Positions 1 through 7,762 of a stretch of DNA of 64,000 nucleotides are shown piece after piece. Source of the DNA: Pseudescherichia sp031998825. GTDB taxonomy: Bacteria; Pseudomonadota; Gammaproteobacteria; Enterobacterales; Enterobacteriaceae. The stretch is from the NCBI RefSeq assembly GCF_031998825.1, contig NZ_DAMACX010000008.1:1-64000 (forward strand), given 5' to 3'. Under the pieces are notes generated by a model. It searched no databases and was not told the DNA's origin. It saw nothing but the letters and a program-made list of their open reading frames with translations. Every line of letters begins with the position of its first letter. Position 1 is the stretch's first letter. Both the position numbers and the translations under genes were made by a program.

Positions 1-55
1 CGTTTTTTCTGGCCCAGGCAACCAGTTCGGGGACTGTCTGGGAAAATTCACTCAT
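1..55 (-). CDS. mukF: MukF, chromosome partition protein, N-terminal fragment
   Basis: Only the first 18 codons lie in the window, reading MSEFSQTVPELVAWARKN, which is the MukF N-terminus. MukF is the kleisin of the MukBEF condensin that organises and segregates the chromosome. The ATG at 53-55 lies inside the end of cmoM, whose stop is at 48-50, giving an 8-base overlap. This fits the enterobacterial cmoM-mukF-mukE-mukB operon. The rest is outside the window. Confidence 0.93.
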   Translation of the reverse strand, partial: MSEFSQTVPELVAWARKN

Positions 56-842
56 CGTTAATCCTTGTATCTACCTGCGGCTTCTGCGCGGTAACGTGTA
101 TATAGCGGCCCAGGCTCAGGTAAGGCTCCTGGCGGCAGTAACGCGTCTCTAACTCTACTAATGCAGCAAAACAGTCATGCTGTTTTTGCTTATCGCGCAG
201 ATAGTCGTGAAAAACCCTGATACCGGTTTTACCGGTGATCTGCCAGCCCATCTCTTCGAGCCAGCCGTAGACCTGCTGCGGATCGCGCGGAAAGTCTGGT
301 GAAAGCGTCCGTCGTTTCTTTTTGTACATGCCCTGCTGCACATAGCCAAAGTTGCCCACCAGCACGTTCCGCATCAGCAGGCCGTTGGCATTGTAAAACA
401 TCAGCGACAGCGCGCCGCCGGGACGCAGCGCCGACCAGAGCGTCTGCAGAACAGCAACCGGCTCGGCGACCCACTCCAGCACGGCATGGAACAATATCAG
501 ATCGACCGGCGATTCCAAATGCTGGGCGATGTCCTGAGCGGCGCAGTGGATAAAATGCATGTTGTCGATCACACCTTCCGCCTCTGCCGCCGCGCTGGCC
601 CGGGCGACCATCTCACCCGACAGATCGCAGAGGGTGACGTGATGACCGAGCTTCGCCAGCCGGATGGCCGTCTGCCCCTCTCCGCCACCGGCATCAAGAA
701 TGCGCAGCGGCCGTGGACCAAAGGTCGCGAGCAGAGCATTGAGATCCTGCCACAGGATCGCCTGGCGTAGCTGCCCTTTCGTGGTGCCATATATATTGCG
801 GGAAAACTTCTCCGCGATGTCATCGAAATTGCGATCCTGCAT
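48..842 (-). CDS. cmoM: tRNA 5-carboxymethoxyuridine methyltransferase CmoM (SmtA)
   Basis: A 264-residue SAM-dependent methyltransferase. By family knowledge it methylates the carboxyl of cmo5U at the tRNA wobble position to give mcmo5U. The SAM-binding motif I (LDAGGGEG, residues 49-56) follows a helical N-terminus, and the class I Rossmann fold continues through the DLILFHAVLEWV segment near residues 115-126. Length is close to the 261 residues of E. coli CmoM. It is divergent from elyC across about 120 bases and overlaps the mukF start by 8 bases, so it is probably the first gene of the cmoM-mukFEB operon. Confidence 0.93.
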   Translation of the reverse strand: MQDRNFDDIAEKFSRNIYGTTKGQLRQAILWQDLNALLATFGPRPLRILDAGGGEGQTAIRLAKLGHHVTLCDLSGEMVARASAAAEAEGVIDNMHFIHCAAQDIAQHLESPVDLILFHAVLEWVAEPVAVLQTLWSALRPGGALSLMFYNANGLLMRNVLVGNFGYVQQGMYKKKRRTLSPDFPRDPQQVYGWLEEMGWQITGKTGIRVFHDYLRDKQKQHDCFAALVELETRYCRQEPYLSLGRYIHVTAQKPQVDTRINDE

Positions 843-960
843 CTGCTACTCCGCGATCCTGGCAAAACCGCTATTTTGTCACACCCACGTTAAGAAGGAA
901 CCTATCTGGTGTAAGATCCACAGAATAACCTGCTGTATGGTCAAAAAGGAAACGGAAGCC

Positions 961-1740
961 ATGCTTTTTACGCTGAAGAAATACATTGGTGGGATGCTGC
1001 TGCCCCTGCCGCTGCTGCTTTTGCTGATGGGGATTGGCCTGGTGCTGGTCTGGTTTACCCGCTACCAGAAGTCAGGCAAGGCGCTGATGAGCGCAGGCTG
1101 GCTGGCGCTGGTGCTGATCAGCCTGCAACCGGTCGCCGACGGGATGCTCAGACCGATAGAGCAAACCTACCCTACCTGGCGCGGCACCCAGCAGGTGAAA
1201 TACATTGTCGTGCTCGGCGGGGGCTACACCTGGAACGATACCTGGGCGCCCAGCTCGAACCTGATCAACAACAGCCTGCCGCGCCTCACGGAGGCGGTAC
1301 GCCTGTGGCGGCAAAATCCGGGGGCTAAAATGATCTTCACCGGGGCACCGGCGGTGACAAACCCCGTCAGCACCGCCGAGGCCGGGGCGCGGGTGGCTGA
1401 AACCCTGGGCATCCCGCGCAGCGACATTATGACGCTCGACAGCGCGAAGGATACCGAAGAGGAGGCGGCAGCGGTGAAACAGGCCATCGGCGAGACGCCG
1501 TTTTTGCTGGTGACCTCGGCGTCGCATCTGCCTCGGGCGATGATCTTTTTCCGTCATGCAGGGTTAAACCCCCTGCCCGCCCCCGCTAACCAGCTGGCGA
1601 TCGACTCGCCGCTTAATCCCTGGGAGCGCATTATCCCCTCCCCGGTGTGGCTGATGCACAGCGACCGGGTCGGGTATGAGACGCTGGGTCGCGTCTGGCA
1701 GTGGCTTAAAGGTTCGTCAGGCGATCCACGGCAGGAGTGA
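961..1740 (+). CDS. elyC: Envelope biogenesis factor ElyC (YcbC)
   Basis: 259 residues starting at the ATG preceded by AAAGGAAACGG; upstream in-frame codons are not family-like. Two hydrophobic segments (about residues 10-32 and 41-58) anchor the protein in the inner membrane. A DUF218 domain follows, from YIVVLGGGYTWN near residue 81. In E. coli ElyC supports peptidoglycan synthesis at low temperature and affects undecaprenyl-phosphate carrier metabolism; the reaction is unsettled. The length equals E. coli ElyC. Its 3' end overlaps the convergent ycbJ by 24 bases. Confidence 0.92.
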   Translation: MLFTLKKYIGGMLLPLPLLLLLMGIGLVLVWFTRYQKSGKALMSAGWLALVLISLQPVADGMLRPIEQTYPTWRGTQQVKYIVVLGGGYTWNDTWAPSSNLINNSLPRLTEAVRLWRQNPGAKMIFTGAPAVTNPVSTAEAGARVAETLGIPRSDIMTLDSAKDTEEEAAAVKQAIGETPFLLVTSASHLPRAMIFFRHAGLNPLPAPANQLAIDSPLNPWERIIPSPVWLMHSDRVGYETLGRVWQWLKGSSGDPRQE

Positions 1741-2610
1741 TTTTGCGGCGAGATCAAAATTGCTGCGGCTGAAATGACCGGTATTGACCAGCTGCGCCAC
1801 CTCGTCCCAAAGGGTATAGAGCCAGCGACGCCAGATAAACGCCTCGGAAACCGGGGCGTGCTGGAGATAGTGCCACAGCAACCCTTCCGCCAGCGCGCTG
1901 TCGGAGAGGCGAAACAGCTCGTACTCGCGTGGCGCCCAAAGCATGACGCCCGGCCCCACTACCGCCAGCAGCTGGTCGGTACGAGGATCTTTCAACATGC
2001 TGCGCAGGTTGAGATTGCCGTGCACCAGCACGCAGTTGTCGTTAAAGCCTGCAAACAGTTTCGGCAGGCATTCGCGGGTGCGAAACAGGATGCGTTTATC
2101 CTGCATCGTCAGGCCGGTATTTTTAAACTGGTTGAGGGTATTCCACAGCACCTCTACCCGCTGGCGATACCATGAGGGCCAGATATTCTCCTGGGTGCTG
2201 TCCACGACGCCGACGCAGCCGTGACTGTCCTGCCGGTGCCAGGCGAGCAGCGCCTCAACGATCTGATCCTTAAGCTGCTCCCAGCGCTCCGGCGTGCGGG
2301 CCGGGGCTTCAGCGGGGACACCGTGCAGACGCTCGATAAGCAGCACGTCAGGACCAGGGTGCTCATCGTGGGTCATCACGCCGTAGACTACTGGCATGCG
2401 TACCGTACCGCTGCGGGCCAGCATCGACATCTTCCATGCCAGCTGGCGCGCCAGCCCCGGCGTGGTAAAGCTTCTCGCCAGCAGCGGCATAGGGTGGCCG
2501 TGGCTGTCGTACAGTGACCACAGCGCGGTATCCGCCTTCTCGTTGACACACTCCACGCGGCTGAGTTTCTCCCCCAGCAGGTGGCTCAATTCGGCACGCA
2601 GCTGTTCCAT
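1717..2610 (-). CDS. ycbJ: YcbJ, aminoglycoside-phosphotransferase-like protein of unknown role
   Basis: A 297-residue soluble protein with the fold signature of small-molecule kinases. LVHGNLNLRS (about residues 195-204) resembles the catalytic-loop HGD.N.N motif of the APH family, but asparagine stands where the catalytic aspartate is normally found. That suggests altered or absent kinase activity, which is an inference. It lies on the same strand as kdsB, about 140 bases downstream of a hairpin that may end the kdsB transcript, and converges on elyC with a 24-base overlap. No substrate is established. Confidence 0.85.
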   Translation of the reverse strand: MEQLRAELSHLLGEKLSRVECVNEKADTALWSLYDSHGHPMPLLARSFTTPGLARQLAWKMSMLARSGTVRMPVVYGVMTHDEHPGPDVLLIERLHGVPAEAPARTPERWEQLKDQIVEALLAWHRQDSHGCVGVVDSTQENIWPSWYRQRVEVLWNTLNQFKNTGLTMQDKRILFRTRECLPKLFAGFNDNCVLVHGNLNLRSMLKDPRTDQLLAVVGPGVMLWAPREYELFRLSDSALAEGLLWHYLQHAPVSEAFIWRRWLYTLWDEVAQLVNTGHFSRSNFDLAAKSLLPWIA

Positions 2611-2713
2611 TTACGCTACCTCTCAGGAATACCCTTACGCAGACTACACCTTTTATAATGGGCGTCTGTCACAGAGATGTCACCCCGATCGGATCAAAAC
2701 AGCGGCAGAAAGT

Positions 2714-2740
2714 GAAGAAATTCCCCTCCGGACGGAGGGG
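2714..2740 (-). terminator. Hairpin after kdsB
   Basis: CCCCTCCG (2723-2730) and CGGAGGGG (2733-2740) form an 8-bp GC-rich stem with a 2-base centre. On the minus strand AATTTCTT follows the stem. It lies 11 bases past the kdsB stop, as expected for a Rho-independent terminator, although the T-run is interrupted. Confidence 0.6.
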
Positions 2741-2750
2741 AGAGAGGAAA

Positions 2751-3497
2751 CTAGCGGAGTTCAGCGCGCACGCGGGCCAGATCCTCTGCGGTATCCACGC
2801 CGGTGCCGGGGATGGCCTGCGCCACGGCAACGTGAATTTTTTCGCCGTGCCAGAGCACGCGCAGCTGTTCGAGCATCTCGATCTGCTCCAGCTGGCTCGG
2901 CTGCCAGGTGACGTAGCGGCGGATAAACCCGGCCCGGTAGCCGTAGATGCCGATATGGCGCAGGAAGGTATCACCGATGGCCTCGCGGGACTGGGCGAAG
3001 CGGTCGCGATCCCAGGGAATGGTCGCCCGGGAGAAGTAGAGCGCGTAGCCCTCGCTATCCATCACCACTTTTACCGCGTTAGGGTTAAACGCCTCCTCCG
3101 CGCTGTGGATCGGCACGGCCAGGGTCGCCATACCCACCTGGCGCTGGGCCAGATTCTCCGCCACCTGGCGAATAATCGCCGGCGGGATCATCGGCTCGTC
3201 GCCCTGAACGTTAACAATGACCGTGTCATCGCTAAAGCCGCACGTCTCCACCACCTCTGCCAGCCGCTCGGTGCCGGACTGGTGATCGGCGCGGGTCATG
3301 CACACTTCGCCTCCGGCCGCCTCGACCGCCCGCGCCACGTCAGGGTGATCGGTGGCGACAATGATCCGTGCGGCACCGGACTCACGCGCCCGCTCCAGCA
3401 CGTGCACGACCATCGGCTTGCCGTTGATATCCACCAGCGGCTTACCCGGCAAACGGGTGGAAGCATAACGCGCCGGAATAATAACAACGAAACTCAT
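2751..3497 (-). CDS. kdsB: 3-deoxy-manno-octulosonate cytidylyltransferase KdsB
   Basis: 248 residues. KdsB activates Kdo with CTP to form CMP-Kdo, the donor for the inner core of lipopolysaccharide, in the cytoplasm. The nucleotidyltransferase signature PARYASTRLPGKPL is at residues 8-21, and VNVQGDEPMI near residues 93-102 carries the metal- and substrate-binding aspartate region. Length equals the E. coli enzyme. Its ATG overlaps the ycaR stop by 4 bases, indicating translational coupling, and it is the last confident gene of the msbA-lpxK envelope cluster. Confidence 0.97.
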   Translation of the reverse strand: MSFVVIIPARYASTRLPGKPLVDINGKPMVVHVLERARESGAARIIVATDHPDVARAVEAAGGEVCMTRADHQSGTERLAEVVETCGFSDDTVIVNVQGDEPMIPPAIIRQVAENLAQRQVGMATLAVPIHSAEEAFNPNAVKVVMDSEGYALYFSRATIPWDRDRFAQSREAIGDTFLRHIGIYGYRAGFIRRYVTWQPSQLEQIEMLEQLRVLWHGEKIHVAVAQAIPGTGVDTAEDLARVRAELR

Positions 3498-3676
3498 GGA
3501 CGGCTCTCTTCAGCAGCAAGCGCACGGGCTTCGTTTTCCAGCAGTACCGGAATGCCTTCCCGCACCGGGAAAGCGAGGCTGTCAACTTTGCAGATCAGCT
3601 CTTGTTTATCCTGGCTGTAGTAGAGCTTACCGTTGCAGACCGGGCAGGCAATGATTTCGAGTAGACGGTGATCCAT
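3494..3676 (-). CDS. ycaR: YcaR, Trm112-like small zinc-binding-type protein
   Basis: A 60-residue Trm112/UPF0434-family protein. The CPVC motif at Cys11-Cys14 and a further Cys29 recall a degenerate zinc ribbon; a fourth cysteine is not evident. A short TCCTCC-type site (GGAGGAACT on the coding strand) precedes the ATG. It sits between ycaQ and kdsB and overlaps kdsB by 4 bases. The function in bacteria is unclear; eukaryotic Trm112 activates methyltransferases, but that role cannot be transferred here. Confidence 0.92.
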   Translation of the reverse strand: MDHRLLEIIACPVCNGKLYYSQDKQELICKVDSLAFPVREGIPVLLENEARALAAEESRP

Positions 3677-3728
3677 AGTTCCTCCTGAGGGACCGAAAGG
3701 GGTATGCCTTAAATGTTACCATATTCCC

Positions 3729-4961
3729 CTAATCCGCAGCGGCAATTTCCCATCCATCCAGCCTGTCGGTGAAGAGTCCGTCAGGCAGACGTTTGCAGAC
3801 CACCCGCCGCGCCCCCTGCCAGCGGGCAAAATCCTCGATAGCCGTCGCCAGGCCGCTCTCCAGCCTGCGTCCCGGCTTGACGTCCGGCTCAAGATAGAGG
3901 GCGATAATTTCCAGCTCGCCTGTTTTCCGGTGCATTTTGGCATCCATCCGCCCCACCAGCTGCCCGCAGTGCAGCAGCGGCAGGACAAAATAGCCATACT
4001 GGCGTTTCGGCGCTGGGGTGTAGCACTCCAGCCGATAGGTAAAGTTAAACAGCTGCTCGGCGCGCTTGCGATCCCAGACCACCGGGTCAAAGGGGGACAG
4101 CACCGCACTGTGGGTGGCGTGCAGCCCGCCCGCCTGCGCCAGCTCAAGCTCAGGCAGCAGGTCGGCGTGGACAAACGCCTCGCCCAGGGTTTCAACCTCC
4201 ACGCGCACTACCTTTTGCTCAGACTGCCAGCGCGCCATCAGGGCAGGCAATGCAGGCTGGCGCAGGCGGTAGTAGTCCGCCAGCCAGACGGGGCGAAAAA
4301 GACCTAAGCTGCGGGCGCTCTTCTCCAGCATCCGATCCTCCGCCACCGCCTGGGAGAGGAGATCCCGCTCGTCATCCCAGTGGGGCATGACGCGGTGGGT
4401 CAGATCGTAGACGCGCTGAAAGTTGCGCCGCTCAATCACCATCACCTTACCGGCAGTAAACAGCCCCTCAAGGTGTCGCTTGTGCGGCTTCCACGCCCAC
4501 CAGCCGCTGCTGCCTTTGCGCGGATGTTCAAAATCCGCCGAACGCACCGGGCCATTCTCCTGGATATGGGCAATCAGCTGCTCAATTTCATCCGCGTGCT
4601 CATCCATCCAGGCCGCACGGTATTTCCAACCCATATTTTCCGGGGCCAGCATCCGGTGGCGTACCAGAGAAAAATCCTCACGCGGCAGAAAGCAGGCCTC
4701 GTGCGCCCAGTACTCCATCAGCTCGCCCCGGCGCAGCGCCTCATCAAGCCATGACGGCGAGTAGTCGCCGAGGCGGCTGAACAGCACCAGGTAGGGGCTG
4801 CGGGCCACGATATTAATGGTGTCGATCTGCAGGAGCGACATCCGCTGAATGGAGGAGAGAATATCGGCAGGCCTGGCGCGGCGGCGCGGCTTTTTCAGCA
4901 GGCCCTGGGCGGCAAGATGAAGATGGCGAGCGGCGGTGAGCGAGAGTTGCGGCACAGACAT
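3729..4961 (-). CDS. ycaQ: YcaQ/AlkX-family DNA interstrand-crosslink glycosylase
   Basis: 410 residues of the HTH_42 winged-helix family. LLQIDTIN (residues 43-50) contains the Q-hydrophobic-D motif (Gln45, Asp47) identified as catalytic in E. coli YcaQ, which unhooks interstrand crosslinks from nitrogen-mustard-type damage. The remainder is arginine- and tryptophan-rich as in the family. It lies between lpxK (42 bases upstream) and ycaR (52 bases downstream) on the same strand and is probably cotranscribed, though its DNA-repair role is unrelated to the surrounding envelope genes. Confidence 0.92.
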   Translation of the reverse strand: MSVPQLSLTAARHLHLAAQGLLKKPRRRARPADILSSIQRMSLLQIDTINIVARSPYLVLFSRLGDYSPSWLDEALRRGELMEYWAHEACFLPREDFSLVRHRMLAPENMGWKYRAAWMDEHADEIEQLIAHIQENGPVRSADFEHPRKGSSGWWAWKPHKRHLEGLFTAGKVMVIERRNFQRVYDLTHRVMPHWDDERDLLSQAVAEDRMLEKSARSLGLFRPVWLADYYRLRQPALPALMARWQSEQKVVRVEVETLGEAFVHADLLPELELAQAGGLHATHSAVLSPFDPVVWDRKRAEQLFNFTYRLECYTPAPKRQYGYFVLPLLHCGQLVGRMDAKMHRKTGELEIIALYLEPDVKPGRRLESGLATAIEDFARWQGARRVVCKRLPDGLFTDRLDGWEIAAAD

Positions 4962-5003
4962 ACGGGTTCCCGTGGTTAACAGGGCGCTGTCGGCACTGTG
5001 CCG

Positions 5004-5981
5004 CTAGCGCACCAGAGTGAGCAGTTCCTGCAGCAGGCGTTCGGGTTGATCGCCCTCCAGATGGGCGTCAACGGGCAGATACCACCAGCTATCGTCAGCA
5101 AAGGCGCGGCACTTGACCGCATCCTTCTCGGTCATCACCAGCGTCTGGCCGGGTTGAATAAACCCACTGACCTGTGAATAGCTGAGCGCCTGATGATCGG
5201 CCAGCGCAACGGTGTTTTCTAGCGCTACGCCGCAGTCGGTCAGAGTTTGAAAGAAGCGCGGCGGATGACCAATCCCGGCCATGGCGACCACGGCGGGTAG
5301 CGCATTAACCGGGCGGCGCTCGCCGCTCTTCAGGTTCACGGCCATGCCAGGCTGCAAACGCATCGGGATCTCTCCTGCCCGCGCCTCGCCGCCGTTGGTT
5401 ATCACTGCATCGACGGAGCGCAGACGTGAGGCCCGCTCACGCATTGGTCCGGCAGGCAGCCACCAGCCGTTGCCAAAGCGACGCACGCCATCGATCACCA
5501 CGATCTCTTTATCGCGGGCGAGACGGTAGTGCTGGAGGCCATCATCGGTCACTATCAGCTGGAGATCGTGCGCGGCCAGCAGGGCTTTTACCGCGTCGCT
5601 GCGCACCGGAGAGACCGCCACCGGCGCGCCGGTACTCTGAAAGATCAGCACCGGCTCGTCGCCCGCCTGCTCCGTCGTCGTCTGTTGGTCTAGCAGCAGC
5701 GGATAGCGCTCTGCCCTGCCGCCGTAGCCGCGAGAGACCACGCCAACCCGTACGCCGCGCTGGCGCAGCTGTTCAACCAGCCAGATCACCACCGGCGTTT
5801 TGCCATTGCCGCCTGCCGTGAGATTGCCCACAACCACCACCGGCACCGACGCACGCCAGGCTTTTTTAATGCCCAGCCGGTAGCAGAGACGGATTGCCCC
5901 GCTCACCAGGCCATAGAGCCAGGAGAGCGGCAGCAGCAGCAGCCACAGCGGCGATTCGCCTGACCAGATGCGGGCTATCAT
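5004..5981 (-). CDS. lpxK: Tetraacyldisaccharide 4'-kinase LpxK
   Basis: 325 residues. LpxK phosphorylates the 4' position of the lipid A disaccharide at the cytoplasmic face of the inner membrane, the sixth step of lipid A synthesis. A hydrophobic N-terminal helix (residues 11-31) is followed by a P-loop, GNLTAGGNGKT (residues 52-62), typical of this family. VTDDGLQHY near residues 145-153 is a conserved LpxK segment. The start codon overlaps the msbA stop by 4 bases, so the lipid A flippase and kinase are translationally coupled. Confidence 0.96.
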   Translation of the reverse strand: MIARIWSGESPLWLLLLPLSWLYGLVSGAIRLCYRLGIKKAWRASVPVVVVGNLTAGGNGKTPVVIWLVEQLRQRGVRVGVVSRGYGGRAERYPLLLDQQTTTEQAGDEPVLIFQSTGAPVAVSPVRSDAVKALLAAHDLQLIVTDDGLQHYRLARDKEIVVIDGVRRFGNGWWLPAGPMRERASRLRSVDAVITNGGEARAGEIPMRLQPGMAVNLKSGERRPVNALPAVVAMAGIGHPPRFFQTLTDCGVALENTVALADHQALSYSQVSGFIQPGQTLVMTEKDAVKCRAFADDSWWYLPVDAHLEGDQPERLLQELLTLVR

Positions 5982-7726
5982 GCGCCAAACTGCATCTTAT
6001 GCAGCTGGGCGTAGACACCCTGCTGAGCCAGCAGTTCGCTATGGCTACCGCGTTCAACGATGCGGCCGTCTTCAACCACCACGATCTCGTCCGCTTTCTC
6101 AATAGTAGAGAGACGGTGGGCGATCACCAGTGAGGTACGGTTTTTCTGCAGCTCGTCCAGCGCAGCCTGGATAGCGCGTTCAGACTCGGTATCCAGCGCG
6201 GAGGTGGCCTCGTCGAGGATCAGGATCGGGCTGTCGCGCAGCAGGGCACGGGCGATGGCGATACGCTGACGCTGACCGCCGGAGAGCAGAACGCCGTTCT
6301 CACCGATGATAGTATCGAGGCCGTTATCCATCTTGCTGATAAAGTCCATGGCATAGGCCATGCGGGCGGCGGTTTCGATCTGCTCCCGGCTGTACTCTTC
6401 CGTGCGCGCATAGGCGATGTTATTCGCCACCGTGTCGTTAAACAGGTGTACGTTTTGCGATACCAGTGCCACCTGATTACGCAGCGAGTGCAGCTTGTAC
6501 TCGCGCAGATCGTGGCCGTCCAGCAGGATCTCGCCGCTGTCGGTATCGTAGAAGCGGGTGATCAGGCTGGCCAGGGTCGATTTACCGGAGCCTGAGCGAC
6601 CTACCAGCGCCACGGTTTTACCTGCGGCGATGTTCAGGTTGATATCACGCAGCGCCGGGGTTTCACGCCCAGGATAGGTAAAGGTGACGTTGCGGAACTC
6701 CACGTTGCCTTCGGCACGCTCAATTTCACGCTTGCCTTCATCTTTCTCCTGCTCGCTGTCAAGAATAGCAAACAGCGTCTGACAGGCTGCCATCCCGCGC
6801 TGGAACTGGGCGTTAACGTTGGTCAGCGACTTCAGCGGACGCATCAGGGCAATCATCGAGGAGAAGACCACGGTAATAGTCCCGGCGGTCAGGGTCTCCA
6901 TCACGCTGGGGAAGCTCGCCGCATAGAGTACAAACGCCAGCGCCAGGGAGGCGATCAGCTGAATGATCGGATCGGAGATCGACGAGGCGGAGACCAGCTT
7001 CATCCCCTGCAGGCGCATCTTGTTGCTCACCTTGTCAAAGCGCTCGGTTTCGACCTGCTGACCGCCAAACATCAGCACCTCTTTGTGCCCCTTCAGCATC
7101 TGCTCTGCGCTGGTGGTCACCTGCCCCATCGTATTCTGCATGTTCTTGCTGATGTTACGGAAACGCTTCGATACCACGCGAATGGCAATCGAGACGATCG
7201 GGGCCAGCACGATCAAAATGATCGACAGCTGCCAGCTGTAGTAAAACATCATGATAAACAGGCCGATAATCGACGCCCCTTCACGCACGACGGTGATTAG
7301 CGCGTTAGATGAGGAGGAGGCAACCTGTTCAGAGTCATAGGTGATACGGGAGAGCAGCGTCCCGGTGGACTGCTTGTCGAAAAAGGCGACGGGCATGCCC
7401 ATCTTATGGCTGAACAGGCGGCGACGCATGCTCATGACCACTTTGCCAGAGACCCAGGAGATACAGTAGCTTGAGATATAGCTGGTGATCCCACGCAGGA
7501 TCATCAGGCCGATAATCACCAGCGGCATCCATATCAGCACGGAGCGGTCCGTTTTACCAAAACCATCATCGAGCAGCGGTTTCAGAAGCGATAGCATAAA
7601 GGTATCGCTGGCTGCGTTGAGGATCAGTGCTACCCCCGCCACGAACAGACCCGCTTTGAAAGGTGCAATCATTGGCCAAAGGCGGCGGAACGTTTGCCAC
7701 GTAGAGAGATCTTTGTCGTTATGCAT
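5978..7726 (-). CDS. msbA: Lipid A export ATP-binding/permease protein MsbA
   Basis: A 582-residue ABC half-transporter, the length of E. coli MsbA. It flips core-lipid A across the inner membrane as a homodimer. The six-helix transmembrane domain covers about residues 20-315. The nucleotide-binding domain shows Walker A GRSGSGKST (376-384), signature LSGGQ (481-485), Walker B ILILDE (501-506) and the switch histidine His537 in IAHRLST. It lies 36 bases downstream of comEC and overlaps lpxK by 4 bases. Confidence 0.98.
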   Translation of the reverse strand: MHNDKDLSTWQTFRRLWPMIAPFKAGLFVAGVALILNAASDTFMLSLLKPLLDDGFGKTDRSVLIWMPLVIIGLMILRGITSYISSYCISWVSGKVVMSMRRRLFSHKMGMPVAFFDKQSTGTLLSRITYDSEQVASSSSNALITVVREGASIIGLFIMMFYYSWQLSIILIVLAPIVSIAIRVVSKRFRNISKNMQNTMGQVTTSAEQMLKGHKEVLMFGGQQVETERFDKVSNKMRLQGMKLVSASSISDPIIQLIASLALAFVLYAASFPSVMETLTAGTITVVFSSMIALMRPLKSLTNVNAQFQRGMAACQTLFAILDSEQEKDEGKREIERAEGNVEFRNVTFTYPGRETPALRDINLNIAAGKTVALVGRSGSGKSTLASLITRFYDTDSGEILLDGHDLREYKLHSLRNQVALVSQNVHLFNDTVANNIAYARTEEYSREQIETAARMAYAMDFISKMDNGLDTIIGENGVLLSGGQRQRIAIARALLRDSPILILDEATSALDTESERAIQAALDELQKNRTSLVIAHRLSTIEKADEIVVVEDGRIVERGSHSELLAQQGVYAQLHKMQFGA

Positions 7727-7762
7727 TCAAAAAACCAGCACTTGTTGAAATAGCCGCATATT

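Noticed and set aside
664..960. Longer N-terminal extension of elyC reaching back into cmoM
   Set aside because: The extension is not membrane-protein-like and overlaps the divergent cmoM gene. The ATG at 961 has a ribosome site and gives the family length.
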